Notes: generated by a model not told the origin, from the sequence alone. DNA of 64,000 nucleotides from Actinomycetes bacterium (GCA_023404495.1 JAEYBE010000002.1:1-64000), one strand, 5' to 3'. Positions 50,881-60,385 are shown, counted from the stretch's first letter. Made by a program: numbers and translations.

Positions 50881-52599
50881 ATGCTCGCCCGACGCCGCAG
50901 GCTCTACTCAAACCTGGCGCTGATCCTGATCGCAATCGCGATGGGCAGCGTGATCCAGGCGATGGGCTGGGCGCAGACCTCCAGTTACGCGCTGGTCCGG
51001 GCGCTCGAGCGCGGCACCGCGGTGATCGACCCCTACGCCTGGGAGACGCGCGACACCTCTTGGACGGACGGCCACTTCTACAGCGTGAAGGCGCCCGGGA
51101 TGGCGCTGCTCGTCCTGCCGTTTGACCGCGCCTTCAAGGCCGTTGGCCTCGACCAGATCGGGCCGGCGATGGCCACTCGCGCGCACGAGGCCGGTGCCTG
51201 GCGCTGGGCTCGCGCCGGCGTGCCGAGCGGGCAGTACGTCAAGAAATTGACGCTCGCACGCGAGACTCGTGATCGAATCACCAACTACACGCCGTACGTC
51301 TGGCTGCTCTCGCTGCTCGCCTGCGTGATCCCGGCCTACCTGCTGATGTTGATGATCCGCGCCCTGGGCGACCAGCTCGCGCCCGGCTACGGAACACTCG
51401 CGGCTGTCGCAACCGGGGCCGGGACACTGATCCTCCCCTTCTCCACGCTCTTCTTCTCACACGTGATCTCGGCGGCGATGGTGTTTGGCGCGTTCGCGCT
51501 GCTCTGGCGCGAACGGGGGTCTGACCGCGAGCGAAGATGGTGGCTGTTTGCGGCGGGGCTGCTCGGCGGGCTCGCGATCACCACCGAGTATCCGCTCGGC
51601 CTCGCTGCGGTGATCGTCGGGATCTATGGCCTGGCGCGCTACGGAGTCGGCGATCGGCGGAGGTTGTTTTCGCGGGCCGGCGCGTACGCGGCAGGAGGCG
51701 TGCTCGGCGTTCTGCCGCTGGCGATCTACAACGTGCTCTCGTTTGGTTCGCTGACGTACTTCTCCTACGAGAACGCGGTCGCAGAGCAGGGTGCATCCGG
51801 CCACGACGTCCTGGGTCTGAACGACGGCGGGTTCTTCGGAATCACCGCGCCGCGGCTCTCCAGTGGCTTCGATCTGCTCTTCTCAGTCAAGGGTCTCTTC
51901 GCCCTCTCCCCCGTGTTGCTGCTGGCGTTCTACGGCCTCGTGTTGATGTGGCGCGCCGGGCGACGCGCGGAGGTCTGGACGATCGGCTCGATCTTCGCCG
52001 CATACCTGATCTACAACGCCGGCTACTGGCTGCCGTTTGGCGGCGGCTCGCCTGGGCCGCGCTTCCTGATCCCGGTGATTCCGTTCCTTGGGCTTGCGCT
52101 TGCGCCGGCCTTCCGGCGGCTGCCGCTCACCGCGATCGCGCTTACGGTGGCATCGACGCTTGTACTGGCGACCGCGACGATCACCCTGCCGATGATCGGG
52201 AACGGCGACGTCGGCCTCTGGCCCGACGCGATCGACCGGGTCAACTTCGAGCAGACCTGGCTGAGCGGCCTCGGCGTCGACAACAACTGGTGGGGCATCC
52301 TGCCGTTTGTGATTCCGCTCGTCGCGGGGTTGATCGCCGCCGTGCTGGCGAGTCACCCGCTTGCTGCCCGTGCCCGAGATGCAGCGATTGGTGCGGCGGC
52401 GGTCTTGGCGTGGGCCGGCTGGTCGATGATCGCGCCGCACCGGCCCGATGCCGTGGTCGCCGGACCCGAGCATCCATGGGCGCCCTTCGTGATCATCGTG
52501 GCGGCGATCTCGCTGCTGACGATCCCGCTGGTCTCAGCGCTCGCCCGACGCACCGGCGGAGAGGTCGTAGACGACGAGGTCGCCGGTGGCGCGGCGTGA
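50881..52599 (+). CDS. Polytopic membrane protein, GT-C-like
   Basis: 572 residues with about 11-12 membrane segments. The first outer loop has DTSWTDGHFYSVKAPGMALL, the acidic-loop arrangement of GT-C glycosyltransferases that use lipid-linked sugars. No catalytic assignment is safe. TAGAAT lies 6 nt before the ATG, suggesting a leaderless mRNA. Its 3' end overlaps the convergent gene by 66 nt. Confidence 0.8.
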   Translation: MLARRRRLYSNLALILIAIAMGSVIQAMGWAQTSSYALVRALERGTAVIDPYAWETRDTSWTDGHFYSVKAPGMALLVLPFDRAFKAVGLDQIGPAMATRAHEAGAWRWARAGVPSGQYVKKLTLARETRDRITNYTPYVWLLSLLACVIPAYLLMLMIRALGDQLAPGYGTLAAVATGAGTLILPFSTLFFSHVISAAMVFGAFALLWRERGSDRERRWWLFAAGLLGGLAITTEYPLGLAAVIVGIYGLARYGVGDRRRLFSRAGAYAAGGVLGVLPLAIYNVLSFGSLTYFSYENAVAEQGASGHDVLGLNDGGFFGITAPRLSSGFDLLFSVKGLFALSPVLLLAFYGLVLMWRAGRRAEVWTIGSIFAAYLIYNAGYWLPFGGGSPGPRFLIPVIPFLGLALAPAFRRLPLTAIALTVASTLVLATATITLPMIGNGDVGLWPDAIDRVNFEQTWLSGLGVDNNWWGILPFVIPLVAGLIAAVLASHPLAARARDAAIGAAAVLAWAGWSMIAPHRPDAVVAGPEHPWAPFVIIVAAISLLTIPLVSALARRTGGEVVDDEVAGGAA

Positions 52600-54228
52600 G
52601 ACCCCGATTGGCGGCGGCTCGCTGCCGGCGTCCGCCCACGCCGTGCCGGGAAGCAGGTACGGATGCAGGACGACGCTGCGAATGCCGCGGCGACGCAGCG
52701 CAGCGATCGATTCGTCACTAGGGAACGTTGCCGCTTCGCGCGCGACCTGCTTGAACTCAGCCGGGTCGATGCTCGCGCGGCCGTTGACGATCTTTGGGAA
52801 GCCGTCGGTCGACCAATAGACGTATCGGCGGTTGCCAGCGATCGTGATCGGTAGGTGAAGTTGCGGCTGGGCGATTCCCGTCTGGCCTGCCGGTGCCTTG
52901 GGCGCACTCGGATAGACCTCGCCGGAGAATTCGACTGCGATCAGCGCGACCAAGACCACTGAGCATGCTGCGGCGGCACCGGACGGCGGGAGCTTGGGCG
53001 CGCGCTTGGCCAGCGACTGAATCACCGCCTGCGCGCCTGCCGCCGCGAGCAGCGCGAGCACGAGAGAAGTGAGCGTGTTCAGGCGCCCCGGGGTGCGCAC
53101 ACCCTGCCAGCCGGGCGCGAATTCGTAGAGCGAGCGATAAGGGAGGTATCTGCCGATGCCGTCTGCGCGCACCCCGAGTGAAAGCAGCATCAGAAGCAGC
53201 GCGACCGCGGCGAGCCCGATCCGCAGTCGTCTCGGAAACACCGACGCTGCCAGGCCGGCGGCTGCGAGCAGGAAGATCGCGAGGCCCGGAAAGAGTGTCT
53301 GCTCGGGGATCGAGTTGAGATGGTTCTCGCGATTCGACTTTGTGACGCTCCCCCAGATCCAGTTGTTCTCCGGCGCGGCGACGAACTCGGCGAGCGGGCC
53401 GCTGCCCTTGGCGACCCGTTCGAGGCTGCGCTCGGCCTCCGGGTGATCGCTCAGCACGCGTTGGTACGGGACTGAGAGGCCGACGGCTGCGACGACGAGG
53501 ATCAGCCCGCCGGCGATCGTCGCGAGGATCGGACCGCTGGCTGGCATTCGCTCGGTTCGGTTGCGCCAGACCCAGATCGCCGCGATTGCTCCTGCGATCA
53601 GCAACAGATAAAGGAGTTGCAGGCCCAGCGTGAAGCCGATGCTCACCTGCCAGGCGGCGACGACCCAGCCGGCGAGCACCGTCCACCCGCACGACTTGCG
53701 GTAGCCGCGGATCAGCAGGAAGAGCGCGAGCGGAATCCCGCCACTGGAGATCACGTGCAGATGGCCGTCCTGCTCGAGTCGCCACGGCGCGTAGGCGAAG
53801 GCGGCGCCGGCGATCGCTGCAGCTGCCGGCCGCAGCTTCAGTTCGCGCGCCAGCAAATATGCACCGCAGAACGCCAGCGCATATGCGAAGAGGAACAGCA
53901 GGTTGTAACGGATGGTCGCCGCCTCGACCCCTTCGCCGATCAGACCTGCCGGCGCGTATCCGATCAGCGCGTCGCTGAATGCGAGCGTGCCCTTGAGCGG
54001 CCAGAACTGGTTGGCCTGAAAGAAGTCGAGCGGTTGGCTTGCGAGCGCGTGACCTCCCCAGGCGACCTGCCAGGCCTGCACGATCGGGTCGCCGAGGTCG
54101 CGGGGAAAGACGCTGGCAAGATTGAGCGGCAGCGGCCAGAAGACGGCGCAAGCCAGTGCGAGCGAGCCGGCGGAAAGCAGCGCGATCTCGCGCCCCGTGA
54201 TGCTGCGCGGGTCGGCGTCCTCAGGCAT
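52534..54228 (-). CDS. Polytopic membrane protein, GT-C-like
   Basis: 564 residues from the ATG at 54228, with TAGTCT 6 nt upstream; an in-frame TTG at 54234 is the alternative. About 11 helices. The N-terminal loop DLGDPIVQAWQVAWGGHALA resembles GT-C-type glycosyltransferases. The C-terminal soluble part includes SDESIAALRRRGIRSVVLHP. Function unassigned, probably lipid-linked sugar transfer in envelope synthesis, as for its convergent neighbour. Confidence 0.8.
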   Translation of the reverse strand: MPEDADPRSITGREIALLSAGSLALACAVFWPLPLNLASVFPRDLGDPIVQAWQVAWGGHALASQPLDFFQANQFWPLKGTLAFSDALIGYAPAGLIGEGVEAATIRYNLLFLFAYALAFCGAYLLARELKLRPAAAAIAGAAFAYAPWRLEQDGHLHVISSGGIPLALFLLIRGYRKSCGWTVLAGWVVAAWQVSIGFTLGLQLLYLLLIAGAIAAIWVWRNRTERMPASGPILATIAGGLILVVAAVGLSVPYQRVLSDHPEAERSLERVAKGSGPLAEFVAAPENNWIWGSVTKSNRENHLNSIPEQTLFPGLAIFLLAAAGLAASVFPRRLRIGLAAVALLLMLLSLGVRADGIGRYLPYRSLYEFAPGWQGVRTPGRLNTLTSLVLALLAAAGAQAVIQSLAKRAPKLPPSGAAAACSVVLVALIAVEFSGEVYPSAPKAPAGQTGIAQPQLHLPITIAGNRRYVYWSTDGFPKIVNGRASIDPAEFKQVAREAATFPSDESIAALRRRGIRSVVLHPYLLPGTAWADAGSEPPPIGVSRRATGDLVVYDLSAGASGER

Positions 54229-54255
54229 CGCCAAAGACTAAGCCCGCCGGTATGC

Positions 54256-56226
54256 CTAGATCTCGAGGTTCGAGCCGAGGATCACGGAGCGCTCCTGCGG
54301 CAGGCGGAAGTAGGCCGCGGGGTTGCTCGAAAGGTGATTCATCGCCACAAACAGAGCCTTCTGCCAGCGCGGCATGCCGTCGCGGTCGCCGCGCTGGAGC
54401 TCGATGTGCGAGAGGAAGTAGGTTGCCCGATAGGCCGCGACCTTGAAGTCGAGCAGGCCGCTGGCGTCGATCGCGCGCATCACGGTCGGCACATCCGGCG
54501 GATCCATGTAGCCGAGAGTCACGATCACCTGGACGATCCCGTCGTCTTCCTCTCCCTTGTCGACCAGCTCCAGGATTCCGCCCGGCGGCAGGTGCGCGGC
54601 CGGCGACGTCTGAATCGTCAGGACGATCACGCGCTCGGGAAGCGCGTGCATGTGCTTGACCAGCGCGCGCATCGCCAGCGGCGTCGAATCGGGATCTCGA
54701 TCGAGGAAGACCGCCATTCCTGACGTGCGCGGCAGCGCCGGCACGCGCCGGTTGATCGCATCGATGAACTCGCTCATCGACCCTTCGATTCGGGCGCGCC
54801 GTCGGATCACGATCTCCGTCCCGCGCTTCCAGGTCATCATCATCGTGAAGACGATCGCTCCAACCACCAGCGGCAGCCAGGCACCGTGGAAGAGCTTGAT
54901 CAAGTTGGCCGAGAGGAACAAGAGGTCGATCGTGACCAGCACGACACACCCTGGAATCACCGCCCAGAACGGCCAGCGCCAGTGTTGGCGGGCGAAGTAG
55001 AAGAACAGCAACGTCGTCGCCGTGATCGTCCCCATAACGGCGACGCCATAGGCGAATGCGAGCTTGGAAGAGGACTCGAAAACGAGAATCAGCGTTATCA
55101 CGGCCGCCATCAGCACCCAGTTGATCCAGGGCACGTAGATCTGCCCACGCGAGAGCGCCGACGTGTGCTGCACCCGTAGCCGCGGCAGGTAGCCCAGGCG
55201 AATCGCCTGGTGGGTGACCGAGTAGGCGCCGGTGATCACGGCCTGTGAAGCGATCACCGTCGCGACCGTTGCGAGGACCACCACCGGCCACTGAACCCAA
55301 TCGGGCCCGAGCTGGAAGAACGGACCGCTGTTGGCGATCGCCGGATCGTCGAGGATCAGAGCGCCCTGCCCGAAGTAGTTGAGCGTCAGCGCCGGCAGCA
55401 CCAGCCCGAGCCAGGCGATCGTGATCGGCTTGCGCCCGAAGTGGCCCATGTCGGCATAGAGCGCCTCGGCGCCGGTCACCGCAAGCACGACCGAGCCAAG
55501 CGCAAAGAACGCGATGTCGATGTGCTCGGTGATGAAGGTGAACGCGTATGTCGGCGAGAGCGCCTTGAGAATCTCGGGCTCCTGAGAGATCCCGCTGATC
55601 CCAAGCAGCGCGAGCGCGGTGAACCAGATCACCATGATCGGTCCGAAGGTCTTGCCGACGGTCGCCGTTCCGTAGCGCTGAAACGTGAACAACGCGACGA
55701 TGATCCCGACGGTGATCGGGAGCACGAGGTGTTTGAGTTCTGGCGCCGCGACCTCCATACCCTCGACGGCCGAGAGCACCGAGATCGCCGGCGTGATCAT
55801 GCTGTCGCCGAAGAAGAGCGCCGCCGCGAAGAGTCCGAAGGCGACCAGCACCTTGCGCGTCTTTGCCGAACCGTCGGCACCCGTCGACGCAAGACGCGTA
55901 ATCAAGGCCATGATCCCGCCCTCGCCGTGGTTGTCGGCGCGCATCACGAGTGTCACGTAGGTGAGCGTGACGATCGTCATCACAGACCAGAAGATCAGCG
56001 AGAGCCCGCCGAAGAGACTCTCGTGCGTGACCGCGATCGGATGCGGATCGTCGGGGTTGAAGAGCGTCTGAATCGTGTAGAGCGGACTCGTGCCGATGTC
56101 GCCGTAGACGACGCCGAGCGCGCCAAGCAGCAGTGCACTCTTGGCTGCCTTATGGGGGTTGTCGGCGGGGCTTTCGATTCGGCGATATTCCGCTTGGGGG
56201 TGGACGGAAAGCGCGGGGTGCCTCAC
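54256..56226 (-). CDS. kup: Kup low-affinity potassium transporter
   Basis: K+/H+ symporter. 656 residues with the KUP signature GALGVVYGDIGTSPLYT near residue 35, then 12 helices and a cytoplasmic C-terminal domain ending PQERSVILGSNLEI. Strong family identity along the whole length (FGDSMITPAISVLSAVEGME, TGAEALYADMGHFGRKPI). GTG start. Only 19 bp separate it from the divergent next gene, so no c-di-AMP riboswitch fits. Confidence 0.97.
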   Translation of the reverse strand: MRHPALSVHPQAEYRRIESPADNPHKAAKSALLLGALGVVYGDIGTSPLYTIQTLFNPDDPHPIAVTHESLFGGLSLIFWSVMTIVTLTYVTLVMRADNHGEGGIMALITRLASTGADGSAKTRKVLVAFGLFAAALFFGDSMITPAISVLSAVEGMEVAAPELKHLVLPITVGIIVALFTFQRYGTATVGKTFGPIMVIWFTALALLGISGISQEPEILKALSPTYAFTFITEHIDIAFFALGSVVLAVTGAEALYADMGHFGRKPITIAWLGLVLPALTLNYFGQGALILDDPAIANSGPFFQLGPDWVQWPVVVLATVATVIASQAVITGAYSVTHQAIRLGYLPRLRVQHTSALSRGQIYVPWINWVLMAAVITLILVFESSSKLAFAYGVAVMGTITATTLLFFYFARQHWRWPFWAVIPGCVVLVTIDLLFLSANLIKLFHGAWLPLVVGAIVFTMMMTWKRGTEIVIRRRARIEGSMSEFIDAINRRVPALPRTSGMAVFLDRDPDSTPLAMRALVKHMHALPERVIVLTIQTSPAAHLPPGGILELVDKGEEDDGIVQVIVTLGYMDPPDVPTVMRAIDASGLLDFKVAAYRATYFLSHIELQRGDRDGMPRWQKALFVAMNHLSSNPAAYFRLPQERSVILGSNLEI

Positions 56227-56245
56227 ACGGGGCTAGGCTCGCCGG

Positions 56246-56830
56246 ATGGAGGCGGCAGAGGTCACAGCGCCAGAGCGTCCGCGGATTTCGTCCGCGCGGG
56301 TCTGGGGCTTCTTCTTCTTGATGCTGGGGCTGCTGGTGTTTGCGACCCTCTGGCAAGGCTCCGCGCCTGAAGTGGAGCTTGATGTCTGGTTCGTCCTGGG
56401 TGCTATTTGGGCACTGCTGGCGCTCGGCTGGCTGATCTACATGGTGGCTCGCGCAGCGGTAGCACGGTCGTTCGCATGGATCACCTGGCGCGACTGGGTG
56501 GTGCCGATTGTGATCGCGATAACTGGGATATTGATCGACACAAACGTCCCATTCAAGACGCGCTTCCACTTCGCCGAACCGGCCATGACCCACGATGCAC
56601 AGCGCGTGATCGCCAACGAGTCGATCGCTCCGAGAACCCACCGGATCGGCCCGTGGGAGGCCGAAAGCGTCGAGGTCGAAGATGGCGGCCTGAGATTCGT
56701 GATCCCTGAGATCGGGTTCCTCGATCCTGTTGGCTTCGCCTACTACCCAAAGGGAACGCCGACGGACGACGGCGAGGATTCATACACCGAGCTCAGCGAC
56801 GGATGGTGGGTCTGGCGCGACGGATGGTGA
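56246..56830 (+). CDS. Small membrane protein of unknown family
   Basis: 194 residues. Three N-terminal helices (FFFLMLGLLVFATLW, VWFVLGAIWALLALGWLIYM, VVPIVIAITGILI) precede an outer domain of about 95 residues with EDGGLRFVIPEIGFLDPVGF. Ends Trp-rich (DGWWVWRDGW). I do not recognise it. TAGGCT lies 6 nt before the ATG, a possible leaderless start. Confidence 0.72.
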   Translation: MEAAEVTAPERPRISSARVWGFFFLMLGLLVFATLWQGSAPEVELDVWFVLGAIWALLALGWLIYMVARAAVARSFAWITWRDWVVPIVIAITGILIDTNVPFKTRFHFAEPAMTHDAQRVIANESIAPRTHRIGPWEAESVEVEDGGLRFVIPEIGFLDPVGFAYYPKGTPTDDGEDSYTELSDGWWVWRDGW

Positions 56831-56912
56831 TCGCCTGACGGCGATGTTTGAGTCCTGCCGAGTCAGGGAACTCCGTCAGACGTACGGTCACCCCGACAGG
56901 AGAGGACGAAGC

Positions 56913-57086
56913 ATGAACAATGCATCGACAAAACTGAAGGGCCGTGTCGAACGCGCGGCCGGAGAGCTGAAGGACGACGATCACCTCAAGCGCGAAGGCG
57001 AGATTGACAAGGCGAACGCGAACGTAAAGGACCGGCTCGACAACGCCGTCGAGAAGGTGAAGGACGCACTGCATCGCGGCGAATAG
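56913..57086 (+). CDS. CsbD-like stress protein
   Basis: 57 residues, ATG at 56913 with GGAGAGG nearby. CsbD family: KLKGRVERAAGELKDDDHLK and a helix-rich charged C-terminus (VKDRLDNAVEKVKDALH). General stress proteins of this family are often sigma-B dependent; a GTTT/GGGAA pair 16 nt apart upstream is only a weak match to such a promoter. Confidence 0.88.
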   Translation: MNNASTKLKGRVERAAGELKDDDHLKREGEIDKANANVKDRLDNAVEKVKDALHRGE

Positions 57087-57149
57087 TGCCTGCCACCCGA
57101 CCTCGCGGCGCCCGCGGCTTGCTGTAGCGTTCGTCCTGATCTAACCGCG

Positions 57150-57560
57150 ATGGGCAGGCCGAACAAGACCAAACCCGAAGCAGCATCGGTCGACGACTTT
57201 CTGGCTTCCGTCGAACCGCCCGCGCGTCGAGAAGACGCGATCGAACTCTGCCGGATCCTACGCGAGGTGACCGGCGCAGATCCGGTGATGTGGGGGTCGT
57301 CGATTGTCGGGTTCGGGAATCACCACTACGTCTACGCGAGCGGCAGGGAAGGCGACACCCCCGCACTGGGATTCTCGCCGCGCAAGACCGCGCTGACGAT
57401 CTATGGTCTGAAGTTCTACGAGAAGAACGCTGAGGCGGTGAAGGAGCTCGGGCCGGTCACGACTGGCAAGGGCTGTGTTTACGTAAAGGATCTCTCTGCG
57501 ATCGACGTCGAGAGACTGCGGGCGCTCGCCAGCGAGGCCTTTGCCGAGCGAAACGGATAG
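57150..57560 (+). CDS. DUF1801 domain protein
   Basis: 136 residues; the DUF1801 core is seen in ADPVMWGSSIVGFGNHHYVY and LTIYGLKFYEKNAEAVKEL. Fold related to YdhG-type proteins; biological role unknown. Starts ATG with a GATCTAA stretch just before it and no ribosome site. Confidence 0.88.
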   Translation: MGRPNKTKPEAASVDDFLASVEPPARREDAIELCRILREVTGADPVMWGSSIVGFGNHHYVYASGREGDTPALGFSPRKTALTIYGLKFYEKNAEAVKELGPVTTGKGCVYVKDLSAIDVERLRALASEAFAERNG

Positions 57561-57567
57561 CCGCAGG

Positions 57568-58359
57568 ATGAACACCCAGAACATGCGCCGCCTGTCGATC
57601 ACCGCGTTTGCGGGCGTCGTGATCGTTTACCTGATCATCGTCCAAGGAGCAGGCTTGCTCCTCAAGCCCGCCGGCATCGGGTACGGGGATCTCCCAGATA
57701 CAGACGCCATCCTGGGCACGATTGTCGTGCCGGTCACACTCTCTGCGCTCTTCGCGATTGCCGTGGTGAGCTACTTGCGATGGTGGCGCCCGGTGCTTCA
57801 CGACGACAAGCCGGTGCAGCCCTGGGTGCGGATCGTTCCGATCGTGCTCGCGCTCACGATCCTCCTGACGATCGACTACGACAATTTGTTCGACCGCAGC
57901 TTTGGACTCGTCCTCTGGCTACTGATTGGCACACTGCTCGTGGGCTTCACCGAGGAATTGATGTTCCGCGGACTGGGCGTGATGACCTTTCGCCGGGCGG
58001 GTTTCACCGAGGGGAGAGTCGCGCTCTGGTCAAGCTTGGTCTTCGGGCTGGTGCACGCGACCAACATCTTCACCGAGGGACCCAAAGCGTTCCTCCAGGT
58101 GATCGTAGTCTCGTTCACCGGGTACTTCCTCTACCTCTCGCGACGCGCGAGCGGCGTGATCTGGGTGCCGATGCTGCTGCATGGGTTTTACGACTTCTCG
58201 GTGTTTTCGCACCTGCTCGGGTTCGACGGAGAGCTTCACGCGCAGGGCCAGGCACTGATCCCGCTGGCAGCAAACATTTTGCTCCTGATCGTGGTGCTCC
58301 CGCGGCTGAAAAAGGTGGACGCGCCCGCCGGCACCGCTGAACCCGTCGCCACCGGTTGA
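57568..58359 (+). CDS. CPBP family intramembrane metalloprotease
   Basis: 263 residues with about seven to eight helices. The Abi/CPBP motifs are EELMFRG in LVGFTEELMFRGLGVMTFRR, the second His in FGLVHATN, and the third in PMLLHGFYDFSVF. Catalytic glutamates and histidines are intact. Proteolysis in the membrane or prenyl-endopeptidase-like activity is inferred. Starts ATG at 57568, 8 nt after the DUF1801 stop, so likely co-transcribed. Confidence 0.92.
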   Translation: MNTQNMRRLSITAFAGVVIVYLIIVQGAGLLLKPAGIGYGDLPDTDAILGTIVVPVTLSALFAIAVVSYLRWWRPVLHDDKPVQPWVRIVPIVLALTILLTIDYDNLFDRSFGLVLWLLIGTLLVGFTEELMFRGLGVMTFRRAGFTEGRVALWSSLVFGLVHATNIFTEGPKAFLQVIVVSFTGYFLYLSRRASGVIWVPMLLHGFYDFSVFSHLLGFDGELHAQGQALIPLAANILLLIVVLPRLKKVDAPAGTAEPVATG

Positions 58360-58367
58360 GATACAAC

Positions 58368-58394
58368 AAAACCCCGCTCTCTCGAGCGAGGTTT
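58368..58394. terminator. Terminator hairpin between CPBP gene and tRNA-Glu
   Basis: Stem AACCCCGCTC/GAGCGAGGTT with one mismatch and loop TCTC. On the minus strand it ends in TTTTGTT, six bases past the tRNA, so it fits as the tRNA terminator; on the plus strand it lies 9 nt after the CPBP stop. Confidence 0.75.
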
Positions 58395-58399
58395 GGAAG

Positions 58400-58472
58400 T
58401 ACCGCCACGGGGATTCGAACCCCGGTTTCCGCCGTGAGAGGGCGGCGTCCTAGTCCCCTAGACGATGGCGGC
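58400..58472 (-). tRNA. tRNA-Glu (anticodon CTC)
   Basis: 73-nt cloverleaf on the minus strand. Acceptor stem GCCGCCA pairs with TGGCGGT (one G-U), discriminator A, TCTAGGGGACTAGGA D-arm, anticodon stem CCGCC/GGCGG with loop CTCTCAC and anticodon CTC, and T-arm GGGGTTCGAATCCCC. No CCA encoded. Reads GAG codons. Confidence 0.97.
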
Positions 58473-58564
58473 AGGATGCATGCAGGCTAGCAAGTGGGTG
58501 TTTGGCGGGACGGGCGCGGCGGGCCACCAATGCCCAACGGTTTTATGCGGGATTTACTCCATGG

Positions 58565-58584
58565 GGCCACCCCGCGGGGTGGCC
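58565..58584 (-). terminator. Terminator-like perfect hairpin after the MFS gene
   Basis: GGCCACCCC and GGGGTGGCC arms with a 2-nt loop, 18 nt past the MFS gene stop. Very stable 9-bp stem but no U-tract. It also sits upstream of tRNA-Glu. Confidence 0.5.
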
Positions 58585-58602
58585 TGTTGGAAGATTTCTG
58601 GC

Positions 58603-60258
58603 TTATCTATGCAGGGCGCTTTCGCGGTCGTGCTCGACCGGCGCCAGAAAGCTCTCTGCCACATCCAGCGCTGCCTCGTGGCTGTCGGAAAAGCCTGTGA
58701 CCGAGGCGAGGAACGGCTCGCGGTCGAGGGTCAGCAGCCGCAGCTCGCTGGTCGCGCGTACCGTTGCTGTGCGGGGCGATCCGCGCAGGAGTGCGATCTC
58801 GCCGAACGAGTCACCCGGCCCGAGCGTGCGCCGAAAGGCGCCGTCTTGAAACACATCGACCGTTCCCCGGTCGATCAGGAAGAACTGATCGCCGATCTCG
58901 CCCTGGGTGATCACTTCCGCGCCGACATCGAATCGCGCTTCGCCGACGCGCAGCGCGAGGTTTTCCGTTGTGGCCAGCGGCAGCGGTGCAAAGACGGGGC
59001 ATTCGCGCAGCAAGCCGAACTCATGCTCGGGCACCGGCCGGCCGACCTCGAGCTGGCGCAGCCCACGCCAGCGCAGCGCCGCCACCACCGGCAACACCGC
59101 GCCCGTCGCGATCAGCGCTCCGCGCAAACCGACGGCCGATATCAGCGCCGGAGCGATGATCGCGCCGACACCGATCGAGGCAACGAAGATCATCTCCACG
59201 ACAGCCAGCACCCGCGCGAGCACCCGGTCGCCGCTCAGCCGTTGGACGAGCGTGAGGCCGGAGACCCGCACGACGACGAAGCCAAAACCCGCCGCCGCCC
59301 ACGCGATCAGACCAATCCCCTGCGCGGGCACAAGCCCGACCGTGATTAACGGCAGTCCCAGAGTCAAACCGCCGACCGCCAACGCGCGCGTGAGATGTCC
59401 GCGACCCAACAGCGCGAAGGCCGTGAATCCGCCGACCAGTCCGCCGATGCCGTAGGCGATGTTGAGCATTCCGATGCCGGCAGTTCCGGTGTGCAGCAAC
59501 TCGATCGCGGTGACGATCACCAGGACATTGGTGAGCCCGTCGATGATCGACAGCGCCGCGAGCATTCCCGTCGCCAGGCGCAAGTGGTCGTATCCGAGGA
59601 TCGCGCGAAAGCCGGCCGTCACGGCATCTACCGGTCGCTCCGGTCGACGCACCTGCGGTCGGGCGTCGACGGGTATGCGCGTGAGCATGAGCACCGCAAG
59701 CAAATAGGCCAGCGAGCACATCGCGATCATGAAGTGCACGCTCGTGGTGGCGAGCAACAGCCCCCCGAGTCCCGCTCCGATCAGGAAGCTGCTGGCGTCC
59801 ACCGCGGCCATCAACGACATCGATGAGGCGAGCTCCGCGGGTGTGCGCGAGAGCACTGGGATCAGCGCCGCGCGTGCCGGTTGATTGGCGGTCGAGACGG
59901 TGCTGAAGATCGCTGCAAGCACGAGCACCGCCGCCAGCGGCAGGCCGGCAATCACTGCCGCCGCGATCGTCGCAAGCAGTACGGCGCGGATCGCGTTGGT
60001 CACCGTAAGCACGCGCTGTCGCGGGTAGCGGTCGCCGGCAAGTCCAAAAAAGGGCGCGGCGATCGTCGCGGGAATCGTCTGCGCCGCCGCCGCGATTCCA
60101 ATCGCCGCCGTGCCGCCCTCCTGATACGCGTAGACACCCAGCGTCAGCGCGAAAGCCCACTTGCCGAGCGAGGTCGCGGCCGTGGCAATCTGCAGCCACC
60201 GGAGCGGCGCGTTCCCCCAGAGGGAGCTTGCGGCTTGTAACTGAGTCCTTAGCGGCAC
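58603..60258 (-). CDS. MFS transporter fused to a cyclic-nucleotide-binding domain
   Basis: 551 residues from a GTG at 60258 (VPLRTQLQAASSLWGN); the upstream frame is not conserved. About 12 helices of an MFS exporter occupy residues 10-410, with LAGDRYPRQRV as the loop 2-3 motif. A short linker (LRECPVFAPLPLAT) leads to a C-terminal cNMP-binding fold with GEIGDQFFLIDRGTVDVF, GPGDSFGEIALLRGSPRTAT and a final helix. The phosphate-cassette Glu and Arg are kept. Transport of an unknown substrate gated by cAMP or a related ligand is inferred. Confidence 0.92.
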   Translation of the reverse strand: MPLRTQLQAASSLWGNAPLRWLQIATAATSLGKWAFALTLGVYAYQEGGTAAIGIAAAAQTIPATIAAPFFGLAGDRYPRQRVLTVTNAIRAVLLATIAAAVIAGLPLAAVLVLAAIFSTVSTANQPARAALIPVLSRTPAELASSMSLMAAVDASSFLIGAGLGGLLLATTSVHFMIAMCSLAYLLAVLMLTRIPVDARPQVRRPERPVDAVTAGFRAILGYDHLRLATGMLAALSIIDGLTNVLVIVTAIELLHTGTAGIGMLNIAYGIGGLVGGFTAFALLGRGHLTRALAVGGLTLGLPLITVGLVPAQGIGLIAWAAAGFGFVVVRVSGLTLVQRLSGDRVLARVLAVVEMIFVASIGVGAIIAPALISAVGLRGALIATGAVLPVVAALRWRGLRQLEVGRPVPEHEFGLLRECPVFAPLPLATTENLALRVGEARFDVGAEVITQGEIGDQFFLIDRGTVDVFQDGAFRRTLGPGDSFGEIALLRGSPRTATVRATSELRLLTLDREPFLASVTGFSDSHEAALDVAESFLAPVEHDRESALHR

Positions 60259-60385
60259 TTGCGTCGATCGAGGAATGCCGCGCTCAGCGGCGCAGCATCG
60301 TATGCGCGGATCGGCCCGCCATTTGTGACGATCTGGAGAACACCGCCGGACGCCGCCGCACGGCGACCCGCTTGAATTGAGACGT

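Noticed and set aside
56227..56245. c-di-AMP riboswitch before kup
   Set aside because: Only 19 bp separate kup from the divergent gene, too short for the aptamer.
56831..56912. Sigma-B-type promoter upstream of the CsbD gene
   Set aside because: GTTT and GGGAA are spaced 16 nt, but the -10 part does not match GGGTAT, so the claim is too weak to list as a feature.
58465..59349. Plus-strand open frame starting at the tRNA edge
   Set aside because: Antisense to the MFS-CNB gene, with Arg/Gln-rich composition and no domain.
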